This document shows positions 1 through 8,028 of a stretch of 64,000 nucleotides of DNA, one piece after another. The stretch's first letter is position 1. The number at the start of each line of letters is the position of its first letter. This DNA is from Dethiosulfovibrio peptidovorans (GTDB lineage Bacteria > Synergistota > Synergistia > Synergistales > Dethiosulfovibrionaceae): contig PDTB01000015.1 of the NCBI GenBank assembly GCA_002748665.1, forward strand, positions 62,001 to 126,000, in the 5' to 3' direction. The notes beneath the pieces were generated by a model. It did not search any database, had not been told where the DNA came from, and saw only the letters and a list, made by a program, of their open reading frames with translations. The position numbers and the translations under genes were made by a program.

Positions 1-1053
1 TCGGCACCAAGCCACTCAGGCCCTATCAACCTCGGCCTCACCCAACCGGAGAAACGTCGCTTGGCCAATGCCGTCGAGTTGCTCATGCTCACCAGCATGC
101 AAACAAAGGACTCTTTTAACAAACTGGAGGCTCTGAACGAGCGGAAGGGATCAAAGGAGGAGATGCTGGCCAGGCTGAAGCACACACAAGAATGTTGCGA
201 GGCCATGGCCAAGGCAGGGAAAAAACTGGAGGATACCGTGGACTTGGTCATGGTGACCTGGAGCACTCGAGCCGAACCTGAGCAGCGACTCGCTCTTTTG
301 ACCGGACTCTTCGGGACTTCTCCAGCCTGGGCTCGATACCGATCAAGCAACTTCAAAGACGCTCCCTCCCTCACCACGCAGCTTAAAAATGTGGCAAAAG
401 CGACCTACTATGTGGCTGTTGAAGCCGGGAAACTCGCTAAGAAAGGCATCCGTAAGATTACCTCGACCGTGGGGTACGGTCACCGTCGCATAGGCGATGT
501 TGTGGGACAAAAAAACTGGGCCAAGATAATGGCTTTCACCAAGGCAACGGCGGCCTTTTCGGTAGGGACGGGAGGCCTTATACTGACAACGGTTTCTCTG
601 CCCGCCACGGGGGCCCTTACAGCCGTCGGCGCAGTAGCCGCTGTCGGACTTTGGACCGCTGGAAATATCAGTACCGCGATGACCTTGGCAGACGATTTAA
701 TCGCGATCGATGGGGGAAGAACGAGAAAGAAGAATGCCATCGATAAGGCCACGCAAGTTGCTACGTACATCGGGGTTGTAACCTCTGGCAATAAAGCGGA
801 ACTTTTCGTCAATATCCTGGGAGCTACCGGAGGCGACATCGCCGAAGAACTCGATCTGGGCGAAATGTCCGACGAAGAACTTGCCGCGTTTCTGGACAAA
901 CCACACATCAGGCGAATTTTAGAACAGAAAGGACTGAAGAAGAACTACCGTCCGCCATCCAAAACCCACGGCGGAAGGGATCATGACGGCAGAGGCGACA
1001 GGGACCACAGTGGCGGTGGTGGGGGCAGCTGTAGCGATGGCTGCGGCAATTGA
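1..1053 (+). CDS. unknown protein, 5'-truncated by window edge
   Basis: The reading frame is open from base 1, so the TTG at 61 need not be the start and the gene probably begins before the window. About 350 residues are visible. The first half is charged and helical (Lys, Glu, Gln rich). A hydrophobic Gly/Ala-rich stretch of about 40 residues (roughly 530-670 nt) could be a membrane hairpin. The last 35 residues are His, Asp, Gly and Arg rich and end in GGGGGSCSDGCGN, with two cysteines. I do not recognise the family. An intrinsic terminator follows 24 bases after the stop, so it ends its own transcript. Confidence 0.6.
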   Translation, partial: SAPSHSGPINLGLTQPEKRRLANAVELLMLTSMQTKDSFNKLEALNERKGSKEEMLARLKHTQECCEAMAKAGKKLEDTVDLVMVTWSTRAEPEQRLALLTGLFGTSPAWARYRSSNFKDAPSLTTQLKNVAKATYYVAVEAGKLAKKGIRKITSTVGYGHRRIGDVVGQKNWAKIMAFTKATAAFSVGTGGLILTTVSLPATGALTAVGAVAAVGLWTAGNISTAMTLADDLIAIDGGRTRKKNAIDKATQVATYIGVVTSGNKAELFVNILGATGGDIAEELDLGEMSDEELAAFLDKPHIRRILEQKGLKKNYRPPSKTHGGRDHDGRGDRDHSGGGGGSCSDGCGN

Positions 1054-1076
1054 TTTTTTGAGTCTTTTTCATTCAA

Positions 1077-1106
1077 GGCGGGCCGGCTAGTCCAGCCCGC
1101 CTTTTT
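1077..1106 (+). terminator. intrinsic terminator
   Basis: GGCGGGC (1077-1083) pairs with GCCCGCC (1095-1101), followed by TTTTT. It lies just after the first gene's stop. Confidence 0.85.
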
Positions 1107-1273
1107 GTTATTCCCGCTCTCCCTTGGCGCCTAACGCCTTACAGCAATCTCGCCGCCGAATTTATCCCATACACGTACAAAGTTGGATACTGCCCTCTGT
1201 TTTTGAGGACTACACACATTGACGTATCGCTTTTTGCTCATCCAACAACTCCGTCAGATTCTTTCGCCATATC

Positions 1274-1302
1274 TTGCAGCCAATGCTCGACGATGATAAA
1301 GT
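1274..1302 (+). promoter_or_regulatory. candidate promoter of aminotransferase gene
   Basis: TTGCAG, a 17-base spacer and TAAAGT sit 27 bases before the ATG at 1329. The -10 is a moderate match. The region 1107-1273 shows nothing else I can support. Confidence 0.35.
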
Positions 1303-1328
1303 TTTGATTTGACTTGGAGGGATATCGT

Positions 1329-2552
1329 ATGCTCAAAACATCGGAATCGTTGTTCACAGGAAAAATCCGCCGTCTGGAACCATCCATGATTACCAAGATG
1401 CAGGCCCTGGGCAACCGTTGGAACGCCCTGTCCTTCACCGCCGGGCAACCCAGCTCTGATCTGTACCCTCTGGAAGGGCTCCAGGCCTCCTTTGCCCGGT
1501 CTTTAGGCAACGCCGACCTCCTCCCCTACTCTCCGTATAACGGAGGATACCCCAAGCTTCGACAGTGGATCGTCCAATGGATGAGGGACGACGGGCTCGT
1601 TCCAGATTGGGTTACCGAGGATCAGGTCATGCTCATTGAAGGCGCCCAGGAGGGAATTCACCTCGCCGCCGAGGCCTTCATCGAACTGGGTGACGGGATC
1701 GTCGTCGAGAGCCCCACATATACCGAGGCCTTGTGTACCTTCCGCCGTCAGGGGGCTAGCATCTTCCAGGTAGCCATGGACGACGAGGGGATTATCCCCC
1801 ACGACCTCGAACGAGTGTTGAGCGTGGCTGGTCAGGTGAAGTTTCTGTATACAGTCGTTAACTTTCAAAACCCATCGGGCTGCACGACAACCGACACTCG
1901 CAAGAAAGAGATATTGGCCTTGGTCCGACGCTACGGCACGATCATTCTGGAGGACGACCCTTACCGCCATCTTCGCTACGAGGGGGAACACCAGGGAAGC
2001 TACATGGCACTCGCGGGCAACGGCATGGACGTCATCTATCTGGGAAGTTTCTCAAAGATCATCGCCCCGGGCCTTCGAGTGGGGTGGATGGTGACACCAC
2101 CGAAGATGATCCAGCCTCTTGTGGACCTTCAGGCATCGTCCAACTCAAGCCTGCCAGCGGTCAATCAATACGCAGTGTGGGATTTTATGAGCAACCAGGA
2201 CGTGAACGCTTATCTGGAACCCCTGAAAAACGTCTATCGAGAGCGTCGGGATGCCCTGGCCCAGGCTCTTCGAGACGAGTGTGCCCCACTGGGGCTTGAG
2301 TTCGTCACTCCAAACGGCGGTTTCTTCCTCTGGGGACAGATCCCCTGGCTGGACGACGACCTTCGGTTCGCCAGATACGTCGTGGAACACGAGCAGGTCG
2401 CTCTGCTCCCGGGAAGCGTCTTCTTTGCGGATCCGTCTCAGGGGTTGGGCACCCTTCGTTTTTCCTTCGCCCAGTCAAGCCCCGAGAACTCAAAAGAGGG
2501 AACCCAGCGCCTGGCACGAGCCATGAAAGCCTACCGGGACAGTATCAAATAA
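1329..2552 (+). CDS. PLP-dependent class I/II aminotransferase (LysN/MocR type, no HTH)
   Basis: A 407-residue fold-type I aminotransferase of the group that includes 2-aminoadipate aminotransferase and the catalytic half of MocR regulators; it has no N-terminal DNA-binding domain. Visible motifs are NFQNPSG, the acidic ILEDDPYRHLRYEG segment, the PLP-lysine motif SFSKIIAPGLRVG, and a C-terminal Arg in GTLRFSF expected to bind the substrate carboxylate. The ATG at 1329 has GGAGGGA seven bases upstream, so I prefer it to the in-frame TTG at 1314. It is monocistronic between two terminators. The amino donor cannot be read from sequence; branched-chain, aromatic or aminoadipate substrates are all possible. 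Confidence 0.85.
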   Translation: MLKTSESLFTGKIRRLEPSMITKMQALGNRWNALSFTAGQPSSDLYPLEGLQASFARSLGNADLLPYSPYNGGYPKLRQWIVQWMRDDGLVPDWVTEDQVMLIEGAQEGIHLAAEAFIELGDGIVVESPTYTEALCTFRRQGASIFQVAMDDEGIIPHDLERVLSVAGQVKFLYTVVNFQNPSGCTTTDTRKKEILALVRRYGTIILEDDPYRHLRYEGEHQGSYMALAGNGMDVIYLGSFSKIIAPGLRVGWMVTPPKMIQPLVDLQASSNSSLPAVNQYAVWDFMSNQDVNAYLEPLKNVYRERRDALAQALRDECAPLGLEFVTPNGGFFLWGQIPWLDDDLRFARYVVEHEQVALLPGSVFFADPSQGLGTLRFSFAQSSPENSKEGTQRLARAMKAYRDSIK

Positions 2553-2570
2553 ACTTCAAACCTGTTAAGA

Positions 2571-2605
2571 AAAAACGGGAGCATCGGTGAGAGCTCCCGT
2601 TTTTT
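2571..2605. terminator. bidirectional terminator
   Basis: CGGGAGC (2576-2582) pairs with GCTCCCG (2593-2599), flanked by A and T runs on both sides. It serves the aminotransferase gene (+) and the convergent methyltransferase gene (-). Confidence 0.85.
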
Positions 2606-2613
2606 GGATTGTC

Positions 2614-3948
2614 TTATGCACCTCTTTTGTCATTGTCAAAAACAACATGGACCACGTGGTTAGACATGTTCTCCCGAAGCCATCGAATCTTGCCGAAAAG
2701 CCTCATCCACCGCCATCGGGGAAGAGCGTAGTCAAAGATATTCCACTTCTCCAGGAAATGAATGTGTCGAGACCAGTTCACCACCTGGGCCGGGTCCTTG
2801 GGACCCCAGAGAAACTCCAGTCCGGGACTGACCCTGGGCAAGGAATCGTGGAATCGGGCCTTGCCTACCAGAGCCGATCCCAGGATCTCGTAGAGCATCT
2901 CCCCACCGGGAAACCGCCGGGCCAGATCAACGAACAGGGAGCGCACCTCCCCCTCTGTGAAGTACATGAGAAGCCCCTCAGCGATGAACAGGACAGGAGC
3001 GTCCTTTGGAATATCATCCATCCATGAGACGTCGAAGACAGATCGGGCCAGATATCGCCTGTGCTCCGTCTCGGGGAGGTAGCGACTTCGGACCTCAATG
3101 GCCTCCGGCAGGTCCAGGTCATACCACCGAACATCAAGTGCGTCGATGCGCTCCTGCCGGAAGTCCAGCCCCGAGCCCAGACTCACCACGATGCCGTCGG
3201 GGTGCCTGCGGAGGAAGTTTTTTGTCTCTCGGTCGAAGATCATGGACCGGATCGCCACTCCAACCTGGGATTTCCAACAACTGTCGAAAACCGAGAAATC
3301 ATAGTCAATAGCATCCACCATCTGGGCAGCCCTGTGATCCGTCAGGATAGGGTTCTCCCGCTTGGTCTCCACTGCCTTGGCCCAAAGGGTGATGAGCATG
3401 GTCGCCGGGATGCCCGTGAGGTTCTCTCGTAATTCGGTGCCCTGCGTCCTCCTTCGGGATGAAGCCTCTCGGCGTCTAAGGCGGGGAACAATGCGGGGCA
3501 CCGAGCGTAAGTAGTCGTTATACGCTCGACCGAATCGGTCCCTGAGCCAGGCCTCCTCCTGCGGCAAGAGCTGTCCCAGACAGATATACATGGCAACCGG
3601 GATCAGGAGAAGGAACAGGTCACCCTTGATGAGGAGTACAAATCCCGGAATGATAAACAGGATCCAGGCCCCATAGATGGGGTTTCGGCACAAACTAAAG
3701 ACCCCGGAGGTACACAGGGTTCCCTGAGCAAAGTGGCGACGGACAGCTTGAGCTCCTGCAGCACAGAAAAGGAATCCCAAGACAAGCAGGATCGCCCCGA
3801 TGACGGCGGTCGTTCGGGGCATGACTGCCCCCAGGGGCAAGACTCCACCGGATATCCTGGAGCAGTAGACGATGGGCAGAGCCCACAGGACACTTCGAAC
3901 GATCCAGGGGGGACCTACGCCCCAGATCGTCATCCTCGTGTTGTTCAT
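2614..3948 (-). CDS. fused ICMT-like membrane methyltransferase and LCM-type O-methyltransferase
   Basis: A 444-residue two-domain protein. Residues 1 to about 165 form a multi-pass membrane domain with RNPIYGAWILFIIPG and a following EEAWLRDRFG..YNDYLRSVPR segment, typical of isoprenylcysteine carboxyl methyltransferase-like enzymes. Residues 170-444 resemble the leucine carboxyl methyltransferase / polyketide O-methyltransferase family, with the SAM-binding LGSGLDFRQERID, YDLDLPEAIEVR and FIAEGLLMYF motifs. The start at 3948 overlaps the upstream TetR stop as ATGA; the frame is open further upstream but that part lies antiphase to the regulator. The substrate is unknown. Two SAM-dependent methyl-transfer modules in one chain is unusual. 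Confidence 0.75.
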   Translation of the reverse strand: MNNTRMTIWGVGPPWIVRSVLWALPIVYCSRISGGVLPLGAVMPRTTAVIGAILLVLGFLFCAAGAQAVRRHFAQGTLCTSGVFSLCRNPIYGAWILFIIPGFVLLIKGDLFLLLIPVAMYICLGQLLPQEEAWLRDRFGRAYNDYLRSVPRIVPRLRRREASSRRRTQGTELRENLTGIPATMLITLWAKAVETKRENPILTDHRAAQMVDAIDYDFSVFDSCWKSQVGVAIRSMIFDRETKNFLRRHPDGIVVSLGSGLDFRQERIDALDVRWYDLDLPEAIEVRSRYLPETEHRRYLARSVFDVSWMDDIPKDAPVLFIAEGLLMYFTEGEVRSLFVDLARRFPGGEMLYEILGSALVGKARFHDSLPRVSPGLEFLWGPKDPAQVVNWSRHIHFLEKWNIFDYALPRWRWMRLFGKIRWLRENMSNHVVHVVFDNDKRGA

Positions 3949-4586
3949 GTTTGTGTACCTCCTTCGTCGTCGTTCGTCGAGATCCCCAACCCCGTGATGA
4001 AGAGATCCGTCAGCTGATTCATGTACGCCTCGTCGCTGACAACTTGGCAGTTTCCTTGCTGTATGTGCTCCCGAAACTCCCACCAGATGTGGATGGCCCC
4101 ACAGATGGCGGTGGCTATGGTCATAGGAGCTATGTCGGATCGAACATCTCCCCGTTCCTGGGCCTCTTGGATGAACTGCTTGCATTGTCTATGATATCGA
4201 TCCTCTTCGCCCCAAGGCTCGTTGTCTCCTTCAAGGCGCCCCCAGTTTGCCAGGAGGATCATCGTTGGGTTGTCCCTGTAGAAAGCGAAGGAGTTCTCTA
4301 TCATATGACGAAAAAAATCCTTTGTTGAGCCCGAGAATTCGGGATCCATGACGAACGACTGGCTCTCATACCATCGACGGCAAATCTCTTCTTTGACGGT
4401 CTCGTAGACCCCCTCCTTACTCTGAAAATGAAACAGAATCAGGGGCCCCGACACGCCACTTCGCCGGGCAATCTCCCGGATGGAGGTACCGGCGAAGCCC
4501 CTCTCGGCGAAAGTCGTCTCAGCGGCCTGAAGCACCTTTCGTTTCGTCCCCTCCGGGTCCCGGTCCCGGGATGTTTTTTTCGTCAT
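3945..4586 (-). CDS. TetR/AcrR family transcriptional repressor
   Basis: 213 residues. The N-terminal helix-turn-helix spans about residues 12-60 (AAETTFAERGFAGTSIREIA, then RRSGVSGPLILFHFQSKEG), typical of TetR. The C-terminal half is all-helical and divergent, as expected for a ligand domain. It overlaps the methyltransferase gene by four bases, so it most likely controls that gene and itself. A promoter and an imperfect palindrome lie just upstream. Confidence 0.9.
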   Translation of the reverse strand: MTKKTSRDRDPEGTKRKVLQAAETTFAERGFAGTSIREIARRSGVSGPLILFHFQSKEGVYETVKEEICRRWYESQSFVMDPEFSGSTKDFFRHMIENSFAFYRDNPTMILLANWGRLEGDNEPWGEEDRYHRQCKQFIQEAQERGDVRSDIAPMTIATAICGAIHIWWEFREHIQQGNCQVVSDEAYMNQLTDLFITGLGISTNDDEGGTQT

Positions 4587-4610
4587 GGGAGTCCTCTCCT
4601 CTCAAACCCA

Positions 4611-4655
4611 TTACTTACCAATCAATAAATTAGCCTCGCCAAACACATCTGTCAA
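4611..4655 (-). promoter_or_regulatory. promoter and candidate TetR operator
   Basis: On the minus strand, TTGACA (4650-4655), a 17-base spacer and TAATTT (4627-4632) form a good sigma-70 promoter. An imperfect palindrome, TTACTTACC-AATCAATAA (4611-4628), overlaps the downstream edge of the -10 and resembles TetR-family half-sites (ACTTACC), which suggests autorepression. The promoter is more certain than the operator. Confidence 0.55.
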
Positions 4656-4683
4656 GCCCCTTGTTGAAAAAACGTGATGAGAC

Positions 4684-4711
4684 AAAAAACCCCCCGGTCT
4701 CAAACCGGGGG
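4684..4711 (-). terminator. terminator of the cobalt/nickel importer operon
   Basis: ACCGGGGG (4704-4711) pairs with CCCCCGGT (4691-4698), followed on the minus strand by a run of T. It begins a few bases past the stop of the ATPase gene. Confidence 0.85.
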
Positions 4712-4716
4712 AGTTT

Positions 4717-5382
4717 TTACGGTGCTTTAATGGGGCGTTCATCCAAAATGGTGCCATCTCTGACCTCCAGTCCCGAGGAGACCACCAAGTTAAGGAAGTC
4801 CGCATCGTGGGAGGAGACCAAAAATCCGCCGGGGAAGTCTCCCAGAGCCTGGATAAGACGCTGAGTCGCCGCAACGTCCAGACCGGCCGATGGCTCGTCT
4901 AAGAGGAGAAAGGCCGGGTTCATGGACAGGACAGTGCCCAGAGATCCCAGTTTTTTCTGACCTCCTGAGAGGATATGAGGTGGCTTTTCGGCCAGGTGAT
5001 CCATGCCCAGAGACTCCAGAACCCTGTGGGATCGTTCTTTTACCTGAGACCGGGGGAGCCCCATATTGAGAGGCCCGAAGGCCACATCATCCAACAGGGT
5101 CGGACAGAAAAGCTGGTCATCCGGATCCTGAAAAACGAGCCCAACCTGACGGCGAAGAGTTCTCCAATCCTTAGCAGATTCGACAGGCTCGCCGTCCAGA
5201 AGGATGCTTCCACTCTGGAGAGGCAGAAGACCAACCAGGGTCCGAAACAATGTGGTTTTTCCCGCCCCATTGGGTCCCTTGAGGAACAGACGATCAGTTA
5301 CGGTAAGGCGAAGGGAGATGTCTCTGAGAACCGGAGTCGCACCATATCCGATGTCAGCGTCCTGAAGCTCCAGCGTTTTCAT
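4717..5382 (-). CDS. cbiO: ECF cobalt/nickel importer ATPase
   Basis: 221 residues, one ABC ATPase domain. Walker A is GPNGAGKTT (about residues 37-45), the signature is LSGGQKKLG and Walker B is FLLLDEPSAGLD. It is somewhat shorter than usual CbiO/NikO proteins (about 250-280). The gene order CbiM, NikL-like, CbiQ, CbiO with four-base overlaps makes this the energising subunit. It overlaps the CbiQ gene by ATGA at 5379-5382 and is the last gene of the riboswitch-controlled operon. Confidence 0.88.
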   Translation of the reverse strand: MKTLELQDADIGYGATPVLRDISLRLTVTDRLFLKGPNGAGKTTLFRTLVGLLPLQSGSILLDGEPVESAKDWRTLRRQVGLVFQDPDDQLFCPTLLDDVAFGPLNMGLPRSQVKERSHRVLESLGMDHLAEKPPHILSGGQKKLGSLGTVLSMNPAFLLLDEPSAGLDVAATQRLIQALGDFPGGFLVSSHDADFLNLVVSSGLEVRDGTILDERPIKAP

Positions 5383-6101
5383 ATCAACAATCCCCCTCCA
5401 AATATCACGACAATCGCACCGAAGAGGGCCATATCGACAGCGGCCGTCCCGGAGTCGTCCTGGATAGACGGGAAAGTTCCGTCAAAGCCCCGAAGAACAA
5501 GGGCATCGTGAACCCGAACGGAGCGATCATGACTTTTAACCAGGAGGGAGCCCACCAGAGACGCCACAGCCCATATACCCATTCGGGAGAGAATCGGACG
5601 AAATCCCCTCAAGGTAGCGGCTTCCTGAATTCGTCGTTTTTCCTCTCGAATAACGTGAATGTACCGGGAGCAAAAATGTAGAAGCATGACAAGCTTGACG
5701 GGGACGCCCAACTGTCCCATGCCCCGAAGAACCTTGTGCAGAGGGCTTGTCCCCAAAAGGGCCATGAGCCCCAGGACCATAGCACTGCTTTTCAAGGTGA
5801 TGACCGCCGAGAGGACCAACCCCTCGACCGAGAGGGGCAAGGGACCAATCAAGACGGTTGCTCCTCCGGTAGTAAAAGGCAGGGTGAACCACAGTGAGAT
5901 GAGAAGCCCGTTCACCGCAACAAGTCGAAGGAGAACCGTCTTAAGGGGGAGCCAAGCCGCAAGAGCCAGGATCAGGCCATACACCAGAAGCCATAGGCTC
6001 CCCCTGAGATCTCTGGTAACCGAGACTGCCACGGACATGGCCATGGCCAGCAGGATTTTCCAGCGGGGATCGACTCGACGGAGAAAGGTCTCAAACACCA
6101 C
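5379..6101 (-). CDS. cbiQ: ECF cobalt/nickel importer transmembrane coupling protein
   Basis: 240 residues with about five or six hydrophobic segments and the cytoplasmic coupling region RRIQEAATLRGFRP, which contains the Ala-Arg-Gly type motif of T components in ECF transporters; a second similar motif (VHDALVLRGFDG) follows. It couples CbiO ATP hydrolysis to the CbiM metal-binding subunit. It overlaps both neighbours, by 11 bases upstream and 4 bases downstream, implying translational coupling. Confidence 0.88.
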   Translation of the reverse strand: MVFETFLRRVDPRWKILLAMAMSVAVSVTRDLRGSLWLLVYGLILALAAWLPLKTVLLRLVAVNGLLISLWFTLPFTTGGATVLIGPLPLSVEGLVLSAVITLKSSAMVLGLMALLGTSPLHKVLRGMGQLGVPVKLVMLLHFCSRYIHVIREEKRRIQEAATLRGFRPILSRMGIWAVASLVGSLLVKSHDRSVRVHDALVLRGFDGTFPSIQDDSGTAAVDMALFGAIVVIFGGGLLI

Positions 6102-6663
6102 GCCGGGCCTTACCCCACAGGAAGGCCCCGACGATTCCGATGATATACCCGATACCCCCCAGGATCCTTGGCAGATCCGGTTTAGACATAGCCTTGGAGA
6201 TGTCCATAACCATGTGCTTGACCGGTGCGATCTCCGCAGCTACAGCCTTTCGGATGTCCTCCTGAGAGATCGACGTGACCGCCACGGTGGAGGGGGGGGG
6301 AAAGGCAGAGTCCTCCGCTACCAAAGCCTGTGTGACCTCCTCAGCGGAGGGGACGTCCTCCCTGGTCAGGTCCTCGTGTACCACGTGCCCCATGCCGGCA
6401 TTGATCGTGACCCGTACAGCGGTGAGCCCAGCCGGGATAGGTACGGAGAAGCCCCCCTCGTCGGAGGTCGTCCCTTTGGCGACCTCGGCTCCGTTCGACT
6501 CGATGAGAACTTCGGCCTTCACAACTGGGTCGCCGGTACTGAAGTACGCCTCACCGGTTATGGTATCACCCTCAAAGGCCGAGAGAAGGCACACCTTGTG
6601 GGCCCAAGCGGGGGCCGCACAGAGCAGACACAGGGTCATCAACACCGCGTATTTTTTGATCAC
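6091..6663 (-). CDS. NikL-like accessory subunit of the metal importer
   Basis: 190 residues. Residues 1-21 are a signal peptide ending ...APAWAHK; the His just after the cleavage site is notable because periplasmic metal-handling subunits often expose an N-terminal His. The middle is a beta-rich carboxypeptidase-regulatory-like fold (EGDTITGEAYFSTGDPV..), and a single C-terminal membrane helix (GGIGYIIGIVGAFLWGK) anchors it. NikL replaces NikN/CbiN in some nickel importers. Here it sits in a cobalamin-riboswitch operon, so the metal is uncertain. Confidence 0.7.
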   Translation of the reverse strand: MIKKYAVLMTLCLLCAAPAWAHKVCLLSAFEGDTITGEAYFSTGDPVVKAEVLIESNGAEVAKGTTSDEGGFSVPIPAGLTAVRVTINAGMGHVVHEDLTREDVPSAEEVTQALVAEDSAFPPPSTVAVTSISQEDIRKAVAAEIAPVKHMVMDISKAMSKPDLPRILGGIGYIIGIVGAFLWGKARRGV

Positions 6664-7277
6664 AGAAGGTCACCTTGCTTTCTTCCGATCATCTCTGGCT
6701 TTGTTTTTGCCAGATAACCAATCACCAGCGAGCCAACAAAACCTTCGATGGCAGCCACAGGCAGGTGAGCCCATACGATGAGCTTGGCCGCAACGATAAA
6801 ATTCTCCCCGGTAAAGATCATAACACCGGCGGTCATGACCGCCGTGAGGATAACCGAGGCTGCGCTACAGACGAAAGCCCCAACGTACAGAGCTTTTTTA
6901 CCTCGGGGAACGAAAAACCATCGAAACAAAAGGCCGAAAAGCAGCCCCGGGAAGGCCATGTCCATGGCGTTAACCCCTAAAACCATCAGTCCCCCAAATT
7001 GAAAGAGAACTGCCTGGAGGAAGAGCGCAACGACACAGGCCGGGAATATAGCCCAGCCGAGAATGACCCCAGACACCCCGTTGAGAAGCATGTGAACGCT
7101 GGACGGGCCAATCGAAAAATGGATCAAGGACGCCACGAAAATCCCCGCTGAGACGACTCCAGTAGCTGGAACATCGTCGGCCTTAATCGATCGAAGGCCC
7201 TGAGCGGTGAAACCTGCGGCCAAAGCTGCCCCGGCCACAAGAACCGGTGCTGAGAGCACCCCTTCAGATATGTGCAT
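6660..7277 (-). CDS. cbiM: ECF cobalt/nickel importer substrate-binding membrane subunit
   Basis: 205 residues, about seven membrane segments. I place the start at the ATG giving MHISEG, because in CbiM/NikM the N-terminal Met-His pair binds the metal and must be at the true N-terminus; AGGAGGTGG lies eight bases before it. An in-frame GTG at 7289 would add four residues and bury that motif inside the ribosome-binding site. The internal SIGPSSVHMLLNG segment supplies the other conserved His. It is the first gene of the operon and follows the riboswitch and two terminators. Confidence 0.9.
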   Translation of the reverse strand: MHISEGVLSAPVLVAGAALAAGFTAQGLRSIKADDVPATGVVSAGIFVASLIHFSIGPSSVHMLLNGVSGVILGWAIFPACVVALFLQAVLFQFGGLMVLGVNAMDMAFPGLLFGLLFRWFFVPRGKKALYVGAFVCSAASVILTAVMTAGVMIFTGENFIVAAKLIVWAHLPVAAIEGFVGSLVIGYLAKTKPEMIGRKQGDLL

Positions 7278-7340
7278 ATATCGATCCACCTCCTAAAAGT
7301 GTACCTCGATTTTTCAGGTACCATAGCTATGTGAGTCCGC

Positions 7341-7375
7341 GCAAATAAAAAGAGACGTCTCTTGAGGACGTCTCT
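7341..7375 (-). terminator. second intrinsic terminator in the importer leader
   Basis: AGAGACGTC (7367-7375, minus reading) pairs with GACGTCTCT (7351-7359), a 9-bp perfect stem followed on the minus strand by TTTTATTTG. It lies between the riboswitch terminator and the cbiM start. Confidence 0.65.
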
Positions 7376-7389
7376 AAATCAGCAAAACG

Positions 7390-7422
7390 AAAAAACACCC
7401 CGTCCGCTTAGAATGGACGGAG
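7390..7422 (-). terminator. riboswitch expression-platform terminator
   Basis: On the minus strand CTCCGTCC (7422-7415) pairs with GGACGGGG (7405-7398), with a TTTTTT tract at 7395-7390. Its position just after the aptamer suggests cobalamin-dependent termination. Confidence 0.75.
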
Positions 7423-7463
7423 CCCCTCCGCTTGCCCCGAATCCTCGCAGGGGTCGTAGATCT

Positions 7464-7609
7464 CATTCTCAGGCCGGTATCCTGGCTTCCATCGTTCGTC
7501 CGCCAAGCCTTCCCGGAAGAACCTCCAGTGGCCACCATCGACGGACGTCAGGTACACAGTAGCGGGCCCGCGCCGGATTCTCACCGGTCTTCCCTGTCAC
7601 CTGAGAACG
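7464..7609 (-). ncRNA. cobalamin (B12) riboswitch
   Basis: On the minus strand the order of conserved pieces fits the cobalamin aptamer: AGGGAAGACCGGTGAGAATC, then a CCCGCTACTGT segment, the B12 box core GCCACTGGAGG, and GGGAAGGC...GAAGCCAGGATACC. The ends pair as a 10-bp P1 helix (7600-7609 with 7464-7473, one G-T pair). A promoter lies just upstream and a terminator just downstream, so B12 probably switches off the metal importer. Confidence 0.93.
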
Positions 7610-7626
7610 CTTACATTATAAACGTT

Positions 7627-7654
7627 ATTATACTCACTTTTTTCGAAAAGGCAA
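7627..7654 (-). promoter_or_regulatory. promoter of the riboswitch operon
   Basis: Minus-strand TTGCCT (7649-7654), a 16-base spacer and TATAAT (7627-7632) place the transcript start about ten bases before the aptamer. Confidence 0.7.
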
Positions 7655-8028
7655 CTCTTTCTACAGAATAAAGCACATATTGTTGAGTTTTTATTTTAAA
7701 TATTTAAAAAAACAAGATTGATTTATTTGAACAGAATTGTGAAGCTGATTTTGCGACGAAGTCCGAAAGACGTGTCATAATATTGGCCGGAATGACTACG
7801 GGAAATGGAGGAGCAACTATCGTTTTCTTTACGATATCTACAGGCTTTCTGCGGAAGTTATGCTCTAGCTGTCTTTCGTCGAGATGTTTGCCAAAGGCAA
7901 TGTATTTTTAACAGATACCTACTATGACCGCTGTGGTAACTGGGCCAACGTGACGGCCCTTTTGGGAGGCATAGCCCTCATCGGCCTCATAGGAGTCATG
8001 GGCCTGAGTCTTCTCCTCATGCAGGAGA
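7655..8028. other. 374-base stretch with possible small membrane ORF remnants
   Basis: No gene here is secure. On the plus strand a 40-codon frame begins at an ATG within AATGGAGGAGCAAC (about 7806), and an overlapping frame from ATG 7884 encodes a hydrophobic segment (TALLGGIALIGLIGVMGLSL) followed by basic residues, then runs antisense into the iron ATPase gene as far as 8237. It could be a decayed or small membrane protein, or chance. No terminator is visible for the iron operon that ends at 8029. Confidence 0.3.

Noticed and set aside
3949-4185. N-terminal extension of the fused methyltransferase gene
   Set aside because: That open stretch is antiphase to the TetR gene; the ATG at 3948 overlaps the TetR stop and begins the membrane domain.
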